Source of the DNA: Roseburia_C sp051879315
GTDB lineage: Bacteria > Bacillota > Clostridia > Lachnospirales > Lachnospiraceae
DNA: 64,000 bases
Reading direction: 5' to 3'
NCBI GenBank assembly: GCA_051879315.1
Contig: JBJELW010000066.1
Span: forward strand, 1-64,000
The notes beneath the pieces are model-generated. The model saw nothing but the letters and a program-made list of their open reading frames with translations, did not search any database and had not been told where the DNA came from. Numbering within the stretch: position 1 is the first letter of the stretch; every line of letters begins with the position of its first letter. Both the position numbers and the translations under genes were made by a program. Shown here piece by piece: positions 32,767 to 42,101 of the stretch.

Positions 32767-33747
32767 ATGGCAGATGTTTTATCTCAGAGCGAGATAGACA
32801 GTTTGCTGCAGGCATTAAGCAGCGGTGAGTTGGATGTAGATGATATTAAGGAAACAGATGAGAAGCAGGTCAAAAACTATGACTTTGCAAGGCCATCCAA
32901 ATTCTCCAAAGAACATTTAAGAACTCTGGAAATTATATTCGAACATTATGGACGACTGCTTTCCACCAACCTTCCGGTTTACCTCCGGAAGAATATACAG
33001 GTACAGGTGATGAACTCTGAGGCGGTTACCTATTCGGAGTTTTCCAATGCTTTGTCAAATCCGGTTCTTCTGGGAATTGTAAATTTCAGTCCCTTGAAAG
33101 GATCGATTATTATAGAGATGGCATCCAATTTAGGATTCGCGATGGTGGACCGGATGCTGGGGGGAGATGGGGAGCCCTTGGCCAAGACCAGGGACTTTAC
33201 GGAAATTGAACTTTTGATTATGGAACGAATCATAGGAACCTGCGTGGATTTACTGCGGGAACCATGGATGAATGTGGTGGAGCTGCATCCGAGATTGGAA
33301 CGGATTGAGACGAATTCCCAGTTTGCACAGATTATATCACCCAGTGAGATGATTGCAATTGTTACCATCAGTGTTAAAATTGGGGATGTAGAGGGGTTGA
33401 TGAATGTCTGTCTTCCCTACATCACGTTGGAGTCTGTAATGGACAAGCTGAATACCAAGTACTGGTTCTCCATTATGCAGGATCGCAATGAGCAACAGTA
33501 CAGTGAGGCTATTGAGACATTGATCTCGAAAGCCCCTATTCCGGTAAAGGCAATATTAGGAAAGAGTACCATTTCTGTAAATGATTTTGTGAATTTACAG
33601 ATAGGTGATATAATTAGATTAGATTCGAAGGTTGACCAGGAGTTGGATGTGTATGTGGGCAATATTAAAAAGTTTGCAGCACTTCCGGGAGCCTCCGGGG
33701 ACGATTACGCAGTAAGAGTAACTTCGGTAATCAGAGAGGAGCAGTAA
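32767..33747 (+). CDS. fliM: Flagellar motor switch protein FliM
   Basis: A 326-residue C-ring protein that binds phospho-CheY. The N-terminal CheY-binding peptide DVLSQSEIDSLLQALSSGEL is present. The middle CheC-like domain has FEHYGRLLSTNLPVYLRKNI and ERIIGTCVDLLREPWMNVVE. The C-terminal SpoA domain includes VSVNDFVNLQIGDIIRLDSK (here ISVNDFVNLQIGDIIRL). Ribosome site AAGGTGGTGAG. fliY starts 3 bp after its stop. Confidence 0.97.
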   Translation: MADVLSQSEIDSLLQALSSGELDVDDIKETDEKQVKNYDFARPSKFSKEHLRTLEIIFEHYGRLLSTNLPVYLRKNIQVQVMNSEAVTYSEFSNALSNPVLLGIVNFSPLKGSIIIEMASNLGFAMVDRMLGGDGEPLAKTRDFTEIELLIMERIIGTCVDLLREPWMNVVELHPRLERIETNSQFAQIISPSEMIAIVTISVKIGDVEGLMNVCLPYITLESVMDKLNTKYWFSIMQDRNEQQYSEAIETLISKAPIPVKAILGKSTISVNDFVNLQIGDIIRLDSKVDQELDVYVGNIKKFAALPGASGDDYAVRVTSVIREEQ

Positions 33748-33750
33748 AAA

Positions 33751-34941
33751 ATGGATGGAGTATTATCGCAGGAAGAAATCAATGCATTGTTGAATTCCGC
33801 GGATACTGCAACGAATGAAGTGCTGAGTGATTCAGAAAAAGATACCATCGGGGAGATTGCTAACATCAGTATGGGAACGGCAGCCACAACGCTTTTCTCT
33901 TTGGTGAACCGAAAGGTTGAAATCTCCACACCGGTAGTCACGACTGTGAAGTGGGATGATGTGGTACATAACTACGATGCCCCTTGTGTGTTTATCAGTA
34001 TCAAGTATACCGTTGGATTGAATGGCAGCAATATTTTAGTACTTCGGGAGCGGGATGTAAAAGTAATTACCGATTTGATGATGGGCGGAGACGGGACAAA
34101 CATTGATGGAGAGTTGGGAGAATTACATCTCAGTGCCATCAGTGAAGCTATGAACCAGATGATGGGGTCATCGGCAACTTCCCTATCCTCCATGTTAAAT
34201 AAAATGATCGATATCAGTCCGCCAGTGGCAGATCTGATCGATCTTCAATCGGGAATCGATGAAGCAGAAATCGCAGATTTCCTGACCGAATCCTTTGTGA
34301 AGATTTCCTTTAAAATGGAGATCGGGGATCTGGTGGATAGCGAGATTATGCAATTGTATCCTATTTCATTAGCAAAGGAGATGTGTAGGAGCATCACGGA
34401 GACCATGTCGAAGGATGCGGCGGAGACACCGGGAGCTGTTCAGACCGGCGCAAAATCAGATCCGTCACCTGCTCCACCACAACCCACACCTCCGCCGCAG
34501 CCCGTACCTCAGCCACAGCAGGCTATGGCGGGGCAGCCTATGATGGGGCAGCCCATGATGGGGCAGCCTATGATGGGGCAGCCTATGATGGGACAGCCCA
34601 TGATGGGACAGCCTATGGATATGTCATCCATGTATGCAAATCAGCAGATCAATGTACAACCGGCTCAGTTCCAAGCATTTTCCGGTGATGTAAATGGAAT
34701 TTTCCAAAAGGAAAATATCGATCTGATCATGGATGTGCCGTTGGATGTAACGGTGGAATTGGGAAGAACGACGAAATCTATTCAGGATATTTTGGATTTT
34801 GCTCCCGGAACCATCATAGAGCTGAACAAAATAGCCGGAGAACCCATTGATGTTCTGGTAAATGGCAAATATGTAGCAAAAGGCGAAGTTGTAGTAATTG
34901 AAGAAAGTTTTGGTGTCAGAATCACCGAAATTGTAAAATAA
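33751..34941 (+). CDS. fliY: Flagellar switch/phosphatase protein FliY (FliN C-terminus)
   Basis: A 396-residue C-ring protein combining a CheC-like CheY-P phosphatase with a FliN SpoA domain. The N-terminus DGVLSQEEINALLNS resembles the FliM peptide. Two phosphatase sites keep the E-x2-N motif (GEIANISMG near 31-39 and SEAMNQMMG near 131-139). A Pro/Gln linker (about 229-258) leads into repeats of MMGQP (259-288), and the FliN domain covers about 320-396 (DVPLDVTVELGRTTKSIQDI). It should both build the switch and remove phosphate from CheY. cheY is next, 19 bp downstream. Confidence 0.95.
   Translation: MDGVLSQEEINALLNSADTATNEVLSDSEKDTIGEIANISMGTAATTLFSLVNRKVEISTPVVTTVKWDDVVHNYDAPCVFISIKYTVGLNGSNILVLRERDVKVITDLMMGGDGTNIDGELGELHLSAISEAMNQMMGSSATSLSSMLNKMIDISPPVADLIDLQSGIDEAEIADFLTESFVKISFKMEIGDLVDSEIMQLYPISLAKEMCRSITETMSKDAAETPGAVQTGAKSDPSPAPPQPTPPPQPVPQPQQAMAGQPMMGQPMMGQPMMGQPMMGQPMMGQPMDMSSMYANQQINVQPAQFQAFSGDVNGIFQKENIDLIMDVPLDVTVELGRTTKSIQDILDFAPGTIIELNKIAGEPIDVLVNGKYVAKGEVVVIEESFGVRITEIVK
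34525..34614 (+). repeat. 15-bp tandem repeat inside fliY
   Basis: Six consecutive 15-bp units: one divergent ATGGCGGGGCAGCCT followed by five near-identical ATGATGGG(G/A)CAGCC(T/C). They encode MAGQP then five MMGQP. Units are in frame, so copy-number change would lengthen or shorten the linker without breaking the gene. Confidence 0.95.
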
Positions 34942-34960
34942 GGAGACGAGGAGAAAACCT

Positions 34961-35323
34961 ATGGCAAAGAATATTTTAATTTGTGATGACGCAGCATTTA
35001 TGAGAATGATGATTAAGGACATTCTTACCAAGAATGGTTATAACGTTGCAGCAGAGGCGGAGAACGGAGCAAAAGCTGTAGAAAAATACAACGAAGTAAA
35101 ACCGGATCTTGTATTGATGGATATCACCATGCCGGAGATGGATGGAATCCAGGCATTGAAGCAAATTAAAGCAAACGATGCTTCAGCCAATGTAATTATG
35201 TGTTCTGCAATGGGTCAGCAGGCAATGGTAATTGAGGCAATTCAGTCCGGAGCCAAGGACTTTATTGTAAAGCCTTTTCAAGCTGAACGTGTGCTGGAAG
35301 CAGTAAAAAAAGTAGTAGGTTAG
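34961..35323 (+). CDS. cheY: Chemotaxis response regulator CheY
   Basis: A 120-residue single receiver domain. Acid pocket DD (residues 9-10 in ILICDDAAFM), phospho-acceptor Asp54 (VLMDITMPEMDG), a Thr/Ser switch position in MCSAMGQ, and Lys in DFIVKPFQ. Phospho-CheY binds FliM/FliY in the switch. GGAGACGAGGAG precedes the ATG. It lies between fliY and fliO as in Bacillus. Confidence 0.97.
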   Translation: MAKNILICDDAAFMRMMIKDILTKNGYNVAAEAENGAKAVEKYNEVKPDLVLMDITMPEMDGIQALKQIKANDASANVIMCSAMGQQAMVIEAIQSGAKDFIVKPFQAERVLEAVKKVVG

Positions 35324-35324
35324 T

Positions 35325-35711
35325 ATGATTTTACTAAGCACAGGCAGCTCTGTAGGACAGTTGATCGTAGCAATTCTTTTATTTGTTGTAGTGTTGGCTG
35401 CCTGCTATTTTACCACTGCATGGATTGCGGGATATCAGAAGCAACACAGCTTCAATCGAAATATCCGGGTGGTGGAGACCATGAAGCTTTCCACCAATAA
35501 GTACATACAGATCGTAGAGGTGGGAGGAAAGTATCTCGTTATCGCGTTGGGAAAAGATGAGGTTACGTTTCTGACAGAGCTTTCGGAGGATGATATTACG
35601 GAGGTATCTTCGCAGAATCCGGTCAATCCCTTGAAACGGGAGGATTTTCAACAAATATTAGAACAATGGAAACAACGTATTCCTAAGGGCAGGCATAAAA
35701 AAGATGAGTAA
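35325..35711 (+). CDS. fliO: Flagellar biosynthesis protein FliO (FliZ type)
   Basis: A 128-residue membrane protein that helps assemble the FliP export pore. One N-terminal membrane segment (LIVAILLFVVVLAACYFTTA) is followed by the FliO cytoplasmic core (NIRVVETMKLSTNKYIQIVE with VGGKYLVIALGKDEVTFLTE). It starts one base after the cheY stop and overlaps fliP by 8 bp, suggesting translational coupling. Confidence 0.9.
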   Translation: MILLSTGSSVGQLIVAILLFVVVLAACYFTTAWIAGYQKQHSFNRNIRVVETMKLSTNKYIQIVEVGGKYLVIALGKDEVTFLTELSEDDITEVSSQNPVNPLKREDFQQILEQWKQRIPKGRHKKDE

Positions 35712-36561
35712 ATTAAAAAAAGGTTATTGTATATTATCCTTTATTTTTGCAGTGTTCACATTGACGCTGACCCTGTCATACTGTTGGTCGCAGCATGTAT
35801 ACGCTTCTTCCATGACATCTCAGGATGAGAATGGGGTGGATGTGATTAAACCCACTGTGGATGCCACCTCGGATGCAAACGATGGTGTTTCGATTACCGT
35901 GAACAATGACAGCGGGAATCTGTCTGGTACGCTGAGGATTTTATTGGTTTTGACCATAATTTCCCTGGCACCTTCCATTTTGATCATGCTCACATCATTT
36001 ACACGGATTGTGATCGTGTTGCATTTTGTAAGGGCAGCCATAGGAACACAGACGGTACCGCCCAATCAGGTGCTCATTGGACTGGCTTTGTTCCTGACAC
36101 TATTTATTATGAATCCTGTTTTTTCCCAGATTAATGAGGAGGCATTAAAACCACTGGATGCCGGAGAAATTACTCAGGAAGAAGCTTTGGAGATTGGAAT
36201 GGAGCCCATTCGGGAGTTCATGTTTGAACAGACGAACAGAAAAGATATCAATCTGTTTTGCGATATTGGCGGCATCACCTATGATACCAGTGCAGAATTA
36301 GAGGAGATTAAAGAGAGTATACCCACTACCGTGCTGATACCGGCATTTATCTTAAGTGAACTTAGAACAGCCTTTATCATAGGCTTTGTAATTTATATCC
36401 CATTTATTGTGATTGATATGGTTGTGTCATCTGTGCTTATGTCCATGGGTATGATGATGCTTCCACCGACCACCATATCCTTACCCTTTAAGATCCTGCT
36501 GTTTATTCTGGCAGACGGATGGGACCTTGTGGTGGGCAATCTGGTACGAACTTTCTATTAG
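35704..36561 (+). CDS. fliP: Flagellar type III export protein FliP
   Basis: A 285-residue export-gate membrane protein. It begins with a signal peptide-like segment (residues 5-32), a Ser/Thr/Asp-rich stretch, and then the FliP core: MLTSFTRIVIVLHFVRAAIG followed by TQTVPPNQVLIGLALFLTLF, and late segments SELRTAFIIGFVIYIPFIVI and DMVVSSVLMSMGMMMLPPTT. The residues ISLPFKILLFILADGWDLVV end the domain. It overlaps fliO by 8 bp; fliQ follows after 13 bp. Confidence 0.97.
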   Translation: MSKLKKGYCILSFIFAVFTLTLTLSYCWSQHVYASSMTSQDENGVDVIKPTVDATSDANDGVSITVNNDSGNLSGTLRILLVLTIISLAPSILIMLTSFTRIVIVLHFVRAAIGTQTVPPNQVLIGLALFLTLFIMNPVFSQINEEALKPLDAGEITQEEALEIGMEPIREFMFEQTNRKDINLFCDIGGITYDTSAELEEIKESIPTTVLIPAFILSELRTAFIIGFVIYIPFIVIDMVVSSVLMSMGMMMLPPTTISLPFKILLFILADGWDLVVGNLVRTFY

Positions 36562-36574
36562 GCAGGTGTAGAAT

Positions 36575-36844
36575 ATGATTACCCAAGGAGAGGTATTGGA
36601 CATTGCGCGTGATGCCATTTATACCATTATTACGACTGCGGCACCACTTTTGCTGGTGTCACTGATCGTTGGCTTGATCATTAGTATTTTTCAGACAGTG
36701 ACATCCATTCAGGAACAGACACTTACGTTTGTTCCGAAAATTTTGGCTGTGTTTGCGGCCCTGATGCTCTTTGGTGCATGGATGCTCAATAACATGTCAT
36801 CCTTCATGATAGAGCTGTGGTCAGATTTCAGCGCATATGTTTAG
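36575..36844 (+). CDS. fliQ: Flagellar type III export protein FliQ
   Basis: An 89-residue export-gate subunit with two membrane helices: LLLVSLIVGLIISIFQTVTS and then FVPKILAVFAALMLFGAWML. The linking SIQEQTLTFVPK segment is the family hallmark. GCAGGTGTAG precedes the ATG. Normal length. Confidence 0.97.
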   Translation: MITQGEVLDIARDAIYTIITTAAPLLLVSLIVGLIISIFQTVTSIQEQTLTFVPKILAVFAALMLFGAWMLNNMSSFMIELWSDFSAYV

Positions 36845-36869
36845 GTCCTAATTTTCAAAGATCAATTTT

Positions 36870-37649
36870 ATGGTAGATTATACTTTTTCATTGATTACAT
36901 TTGAATATTTTTTGCTGGTTCTGGTACGCATCGCATCTTTTGTTTTTGTGGCCCCCTTTTTCAGTCTGCCCAATACACCGGGCAGAGTCAAAATCGGGTT
37001 TTCTTTTTTTGTTGCCCTGTTAGTATTTACAATGGTGCCGGAACCGGAGGTATCTTATAACGATGTGATAGGATTTGCAGTCATCGTGATCAAGGAGGGA
37101 ATTACAGGGTTGCTGATAGGATTTGCAGCAAATATTTGTAATTCCATTGTTTTATTAGCGGGAAATATCATCGATATGAACATGGGTCTGTCCATGGCCA
37201 CGGAATATGATCCGGTGACCAGAACCAATGCGCCCATCACCGGAAATTTTTATAACTATATGGTGTTGCTACTGCTTTTGGTCAGTGGCATGCACCGGTA
37301 TGTGCTGACGGCCATAGTGGAATCTTTTCAATTGATTCCGGTGAATGGACAACTGTTTCAGTGGGATTCACTTATGTCCGGAATGCTGGAGTATATGAGC
37401 CAGTCCATGATATTAGGTTTCCGGATCGCACTGCCGGTATTCGCCTGCATCATGATCTTAAACTGTATCTTAGGTGTTATGGCAAAGGTGGCCCCCCAGA
37501 TGAATATGTTTTCTGTGGGTATGCAGCTGAAAGTGCTTACGGGATTGGTAATCCTGTTGTTGACGGTGCAGCTCCTGCCATATGTAACGGATTTTGTCTA
37601 TACAGAGATGAAGCGAATGATTGTCACAATGATAGAAGGAATGTATTAA
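36870..37649 (+). CDS. fliR: Flagellar type III export protein FliR
   Basis: A 259-residue polytopic export-gate protein. RIASFVFVAPFFSLPNTPGR with VKIGFSFFVALLVF is the conserved N-terminal part; DPVTRTNAPITGNFYNYMVL and a membrane-rich C-terminus (NMFSVGMQLKVLTGLVILLL) follow. No good ribosome site precedes ATG 36870, which lies 25 bp after fliQ. flhB starts 1 bp after the stop. Confidence 0.95.
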   Translation: MVDYTFSLITFEYFLLVLVRIASFVFVAPFFSLPNTPGRVKIGFSFFVALLVFTMVPEPEVSYNDVIGFAVIVIKEGITGLLIGFAANICNSIVLLAGNIIDMNMGLSMATEYDPVTRTNAPITGNFYNYMVLLLLLVSGMHRYVLTAIVESFQLIPVNGQLFQWDSLMSGMLEYMSQSMILGFRIALPVFACIMILNCILGVMAKVAPQMNMFSVGMQLKVLTGLVILLLTVQLLPYVTDFVYTEMKRMIVTMIEGMY

Positions 37650-37650
37650 G

Positions 37651-38793
37651 TTGGAAATCATCAATGGGAAAGAGGTTCACTTAATCGAATATAACCTGCA
37701 GTGGTTTGCAAAGGACGGACCGGGCGGCGAGAAGACAGAGCCGGCTACCGAGAAAAAACTGCGGGAAGCCAGAGAGGAAGGAAAGGTTGCCAGAAGCAAG
37801 GAACTGACGGCCGCATTAAACCTAATCGTCCTTTTTTTGTGCCTGAAGATATTTGTGGGCTATGTGGGGGAACGGTTGGCTGGAATTTTTTCTGTGTTTT
37901 ACGGAAGAATACCGGAGGTTTTGTCGGAAAGTGGGGGAATTTTTACTCTGACTGCCACCAAAAATCTTATGAATCAGGTGATTATCAACATCGTTCTGGT
38001 GGTCATTCCGTTTATGCTCATCGGATTGGTGGTGGGAGTTCTGGTGAATGTGCTTCAAGTGGGGTGGAAAGTGACCACAAAGCCTATGAAACCGGAACTG
38101 AGTAAATTTAATCCACTTAACGGATTTAAGCGGATGTTTTCAAAGGATTCCCTGTTTGAACTGTTTATGGCGGTGGTGAAAATCGCACTGATCTGTTATG
38201 TGGCTTACAGTTCTATCAAGGACCATCAGAGTGAGCTTTTCCTGATTTATGATATTGAGTTGAAGCAGGCCATTGCTCTGATCGGGGATATCATTATCAA
38301 TACAGGGCTTAAAATTGCCTTCGTTTATCTGATTGTGGGAATTGTGGATTTTATCTATAATAAGCATAAGTTCAGCGAAGACATGAAGATGACCAAGCAG
38401 GAAGTGAAAGACGAATATAAGAATACCGAGGGAGATCCCCAGATTAAAGGACGTCAGAGGCAACGTATGCGTGAAGCCTCTCAGAGGAGAATGATGCAGG
38501 ATGTGCCCAAGGCGGATGTGGTCATCACCAACCCGACTCATTACGCGGTGGCTATTCAATATGATTCGTCTGTGGCAAAGGCCCCGGTAGTTTTGGCCAA
38601 GGGAGAGGATTTTCTTGCCCAGAAAATCAAAGAAGTGGCAAGGGAAAACCATATTGAGATCGTGGAAAACAAACCTTTGGCACGAATGCTTTACGCTAAT
38701 GTCAATGTGGGGGCGGAGATTCCGCCGGAATTGTATCAGGCAGTTGCAGAAGTTCTTGCAATGGTTTACAATCTAAAGGATAAGGGCTATTAA
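37651..38793 (+). CDS. flhB: Flagellar export switch protein FlhB
   Basis: A 380-residue membrane protein that changes substrate specificity from hook to filament. The N-terminus carries EKTEPATEKKLREAREEGKV, four membrane segments span about 45-230, and the cytoplasmic part holds the self-cleaving NPTH motif near residue 293 (VVITNPTHYAVAIQY), followed by LARMLYANVNVGAEIPPELY. The start is TTG 37651 with GAAGGAATG upstream; the first ~20 residues (EIINGKEVHLIEYNLQWFAK) are the usual clostridial LQWFA-type leader. Confidence 0.96.
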   Translation: MEIINGKEVHLIEYNLQWFAKDGPGGEKTEPATEKKLREAREEGKVARSKELTAALNLIVLFLCLKIFVGYVGERLAGIFSVFYGRIPEVLSESGGIFTLTATKNLMNQVIINIVLVVIPFMLIGLVVGVLVNVLQVGWKVTTKPMKPELSKFNPLNGFKRMFSKDSLFELFMAVVKIALICYVAYSSIKDHQSELFLIYDIELKQAIALIGDIIINTGLKIAFVYLIVGIVDFIYNKHKFSEDMKMTKQEVKDEYKNTEGDPQIKGRQRQRMREASQRRMMQDVPKADVVITNPTHYAVAIQYDSSVAKAPVVLAKGEDFLAQKIKEVARENHIEIVENKPLARMLYANVNVGAEIPPELYQAVAEVLAMVYNLKDKGY

Positions 38794-38842
38794 GATCTGG
38801 GCTCATCGAATACAGAAGAACAAGAGATAAGGAGGAAGCGAT

Positions 38843-40876
38843 ATGAAAAAAGCAGACGTGGGCGTTGCGGCATATTTGATGGCAGCTGTCATCTTTTTTA
38901 TCATACCGATTCCCAGTGTCCTTCTGGATGCGATGCTGGCCATTAATATTTCCTTTGCATTGATTATTCTTTTTGACTGTTTGTTCGTGAAAGAAGTTTT
39001 GGACATGGCATATTTTCCAACCCTGCTGTTGTTCACCACAATTTTTCGTATTTCGTTGAATGTATCCTCCACCCGACTGATCCTGACTACCGGGGAACCC
39101 GGTAATGTGGTAGAAACCTTCGGAGGTTTTGTTGGCGGTGGAAATCTGGTAATCGGTGCGATTGTATTCATAGTGCTGATATTGATTCAGTTCATCGTTA
39201 TTAACAAAGGTTCTGAGCGTGTAGCTGAGGTAACTGCACGTTTCACATTGGATGCAATGCCCGGTAAGCAGATGGCAATTGACGCTGATTTGAATACCGG
39301 TGCAATAACCGAAAAAGAAGCCCGGGAGAGACGTGACAAGATTCAGAAGGAATCCAGCTTCTTTGGCTCCATGGATGGTGCTACCAAGTATGTAAAGGGA
39401 GATGCTACGGCAGGACTCCTGATTACTTTTATTAATTTGATCGGCGGCTCCGTCATGGGCTACATGAATGGCGGCGGTTCCATCATGGATGTCATTTCCC
39501 AGTATGGAATCCTTACTATCGGTGACGGTCTGGTCAGCCAGATCCCGTCCCTGCTGATTTCCCTTGCCACCGGTATTCTGGTGACAAAAGGATCCAATGA
39601 GGCAGACTTTGGCAATGTGCTGGTGTCCCAGCTTTTCGGAATCCCCAAGGTATTGTACATAGTGGGTGCAGTGCTGTGCTTCCTGGGATTGGCGACGCCG
39701 TTGCAGTGGTATCTCTTTGTGGGTCTTGGAGCTGCATTTATCGCCACCGGCCGTGTCATCCAGCGTAACGTACAGGTGGAGGCTATCGAGGAGGAAGCCA
39801 GCCAGGAGGAAAGTGCGGCAGAGGAGATCCGAAGACCGGAAAATGTGGTGTCCCTTTTACAGGTGGATCCCATCGAACTGGAGTTTGGATATGGTATTAT
39901 TCCACTGGCGGATGTAAATCAGGGAGGCGATTTGTTGGATCGTGTGGTAATGATCCGGAGACAGATCGCGCTGGAGCTCGGTACAGTGGTGCCGATAATT
40001 CGTCTGCGTGACAATATCCAGCTGAATCCCAATCAGTATATAATCAAAATCAAAGGAATTCAGGTGACAGAGGGAGAGATTCTGTTCGATCACTATATGG
40101 CCATGAATCCCGGCTATGTGGAAGAAGAAATTACCGGTATTCCCACTTTTGAGCCCTCCTTCCATCTGCCTGCCATCTGGATCACAGAAGGACAGAGAGA
40201 GCGGGCGGAAAGTCTGGGCTATACCGTGGTGGATCCGCCCTCTATTATTGCAACCCATTTGACAGAGGTGATCCGTTCCCACATAGCAGAGCTTCTGACC
40301 AGACAGGATGTGTCCAACCTCATCGCAAATATCAAGGAAAACAATGCGGCTCTGGTGGAGGAGCTTACCCCGAAGCTGCTTAATATCGGTGAGATTCAGA
40401 AGGTGCTTCAGAATCTTCTGCGTGAGGGAATTTCCATCCGGGATTTGTTGACTATTTTCGAGACTCTGGCAGATCATGCAGCTACTTCCCGCGATACGGA
40501 TGTTTTGACGGAATATGTGCGGCAGAGTTTGAAACGGGCAATATCCAATAAGTATTTCCCGGCTAATGAGACCACCAGCGTAGTGACGCTGGATCCCAAG
40601 ATAGAGCAGGAGATCATGGGCTCTGTGAAACAGACGGAACAGGGGGCTTATCTGACGTTAGATCCGGAGAAAACCAAGTCCATCATGTCCTCTGTGGAGA
40701 CGGAGATTGCGAAATTGGAGAACATAGGAAAGAACCCCATTGTAATCACTTCGCCCATTGTGCGGATGTACTTTAAGAAATTAACGGAAGATTACTTTAA
40801 GGACCTGATTGTGGTATCCTATAATGAGGTAGAATCAAACGTAGAATTACAGTCGGTAGGGATGGTGACAGCATAA
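38843..40876 (+). CDS. flhA: Flagellar type III export protein FlhA
   Basis: A 677-residue export-gate protein. Eight membrane segments fill roughly the first 310 residues, including FPTLLLFTTIFRISLNVSST, VIGAIVFIVLILIQFIVINK and the FHIPEP-type FTLDAMPGKQMAIDADLNTG. A long cytoplasmic domain follows that binds chaperone-substrate complexes (LEFGYGIIPLADVNQGGDLL onwards). AAGGAGGAAG precedes the ATG. flhF begins on the next base after its stop. Confidence 0.97.
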   Translation: MKKADVGVAAYLMAAVIFFIIPIPSVLLDAMLAINISFALIILFDCLFVKEVLDMAYFPTLLLFTTIFRISLNVSSTRLILTTGEPGNVVETFGGFVGGGNLVIGAIVFIVLILIQFIVINKGSERVAEVTARFTLDAMPGKQMAIDADLNTGAITEKEARERRDKIQKESSFFGSMDGATKYVKGDATAGLLITFINLIGGSVMGYMNGGGSIMDVISQYGILTIGDGLVSQIPSLLISLATGILVTKGSNEADFGNVLVSQLFGIPKVLYIVGAVLCFLGLATPLQWYLFVGLGAAFIATGRVIQRNVQVEAIEEEASQEESAAEEIRRPENVVSLLQVDPIELEFGYGIIPLADVNQGGDLLDRVVMIRRQIALELGTVVPIIRLRDNIQLNPNQYIIKIKGIQVTEGEILFDHYMAMNPGYVEEEITGIPTFEPSFHLPAIWITEGQRERAESLGYTVVDPPSIIATHLTEVIRSHIAELLTRQDVSNLIANIKENNAALVEELTPKLLNIGEIQKVLQNLLREGISIRDLLTIFETLADHAATSRDTDVLTEYVRQSLKRAISNKYFPANETTSVVTLDPKIEQEIMGSVKQTEQGAYLTLDPEKTKSIMSSVETEIAKLENIGKNPIVITSPIVRMYFKKLTEDYFKDLIVVSYNEVESNVELQSVGMVTA

Positions 40877-42100
40877 ATGACGATCAATAAATTTCAGGGA
40901 AAGACGCAGGAGGAGGCCGTGGAGAAGGCCAAAAAGGAGATGGGTGACTCCGTAGTTATCATGAATGTAAAGGAGGTTAAGCCCAAGGGCATTTTCAGTG
41001 CCTTTAAAAGTTCTACTTTTGAAGTGACGGCAGCCTTAGAGGAAAAGGAACAGCAGGTAAATCTTTTCTCAGCCCTCAATACTCAGCGGAAAGTGCATGA
41101 AACCATTAATTATGCGGCGGATGAGAAAATTGAGATTCCCCGGGAAACAGTTTCTTCCTACCGCAAGTCAGACAGTGAGGATAATAATGGGCTGGAAGAG
41201 AAGATTGAGAGTTTACAGAATCTCATAGAGAAAAACCTGTCTTCTGAGGAGAAGAATGTGGACAAACTGATCCGCACAGAAGGAAAGGAAAATGGTGCCC
41301 AGTCTGAGATGTTCCGCTGTATCAAAATGGTTTATGAGGTATTGCTGGACAATGAGGTGAATGAGCGGTATGTCAATCAGATTATGGATGATGTGGAGCG
41401 CTCATTGCGCAGCACGGCAGGAATGGATCTGGTGCTCTCCAATGTATATCAGAAAATGATCTTGAAATTTGGTCAGCCATATAAACTGGAACTTACCGGT
41501 GGTCAGCCGAAAGTGGCGTTTTTTATCGGACCCACCGGAGTGGGAAAGACCACAACCATTGCCAAGATTGCATCTAAGTTTAAGGTTGATATGGGAAAGC
41601 GGGTGGCATTTCTGACAGCGGATACCTACCGGATTGCTGCTGCAGAACAGTTGCGTACTTATGCAAATATTCTGGACGCGCCATTGTCTGTGGTGTATGC
41701 AGCAGAGGAGTTAAATGATGCCATTGAACGTGTGAAGGATTACGACCTGATATTGGTGGATACTGCCGGATTTTCCCATAAAAATCAGGAACAGAAAAAA
41801 GATATGAAGGAACTGCTGGACAGTCTGGATCCGGCTTATGACAGGGATGTGTTTCTGGTGCTCAGCGCTACCACCAAGTATAAGGATCTGGTACAGATTG
41901 CAGACAGTTATCATGAAATTGCAGACTATAAGCTGATTTTCACAAAATTGGATGAGACAGGCAGCTATGGTAATCTTTTAAACATTCGTATGTATTCCGG
42001 GGCAGAGATGTCCTATGTTACCACCGGACAGAATGTGCCGGATGATATTGAGGTATTCAGAACACAGAAAATTGTGAAACAGTTGTTGGGAGGCAAGTAA
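40877..42100 (+). CDS. flhF: SRP-family GTPase FlhF
   Basis: A 407-residue signal-recognition-type GTPase that helps set flagellar number and position. The N-terminal B domain (INKFQGKTQEEAVEKAKKEM) and a helical N part precede the G domain with FIGPTGVGKTTTIAKIASKF (near 217), LTADTYRIAAAEQLRTYANI, VDTAGFSHKNQEQK and FTKLDETGSYGNLLNI. It starts directly at the flhA stop. flhG follows 1 bp later. Confidence 0.97.
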   Translation: MTINKFQGKTQEEAVEKAKKEMGDSVVIMNVKEVKPKGIFSAFKSSTFEVTAALEEKEQQVNLFSALNTQRKVHETINYAADEKIEIPRETVSSYRKSDSEDNNGLEEKIESLQNLIEKNLSSEEKNVDKLIRTEGKENGAQSEMFRCIKMVYEVLLDNEVNERYVNQIMDDVERSLRSTAGMDLVLSNVYQKMILKFGQPYKLELTGGQPKVAFFIGPTGVGKTTTIAKIASKFKVDMGKRVAFLTADTYRIAAAEQLRTYANILDAPLSVVYAAEELNDAIERVKDYDLILVDTAGFSHKNQEQKKDMKELLDSLDPAYDRDVFLVLSATTKYKDLVQIADSYHEIADYKLIFTKLDETGSYGNLLNIRMYSGAEMSYVTTGQNVPDDIEVFRTQKIVKQLLGGK

Positions 42101-42101
42101 T

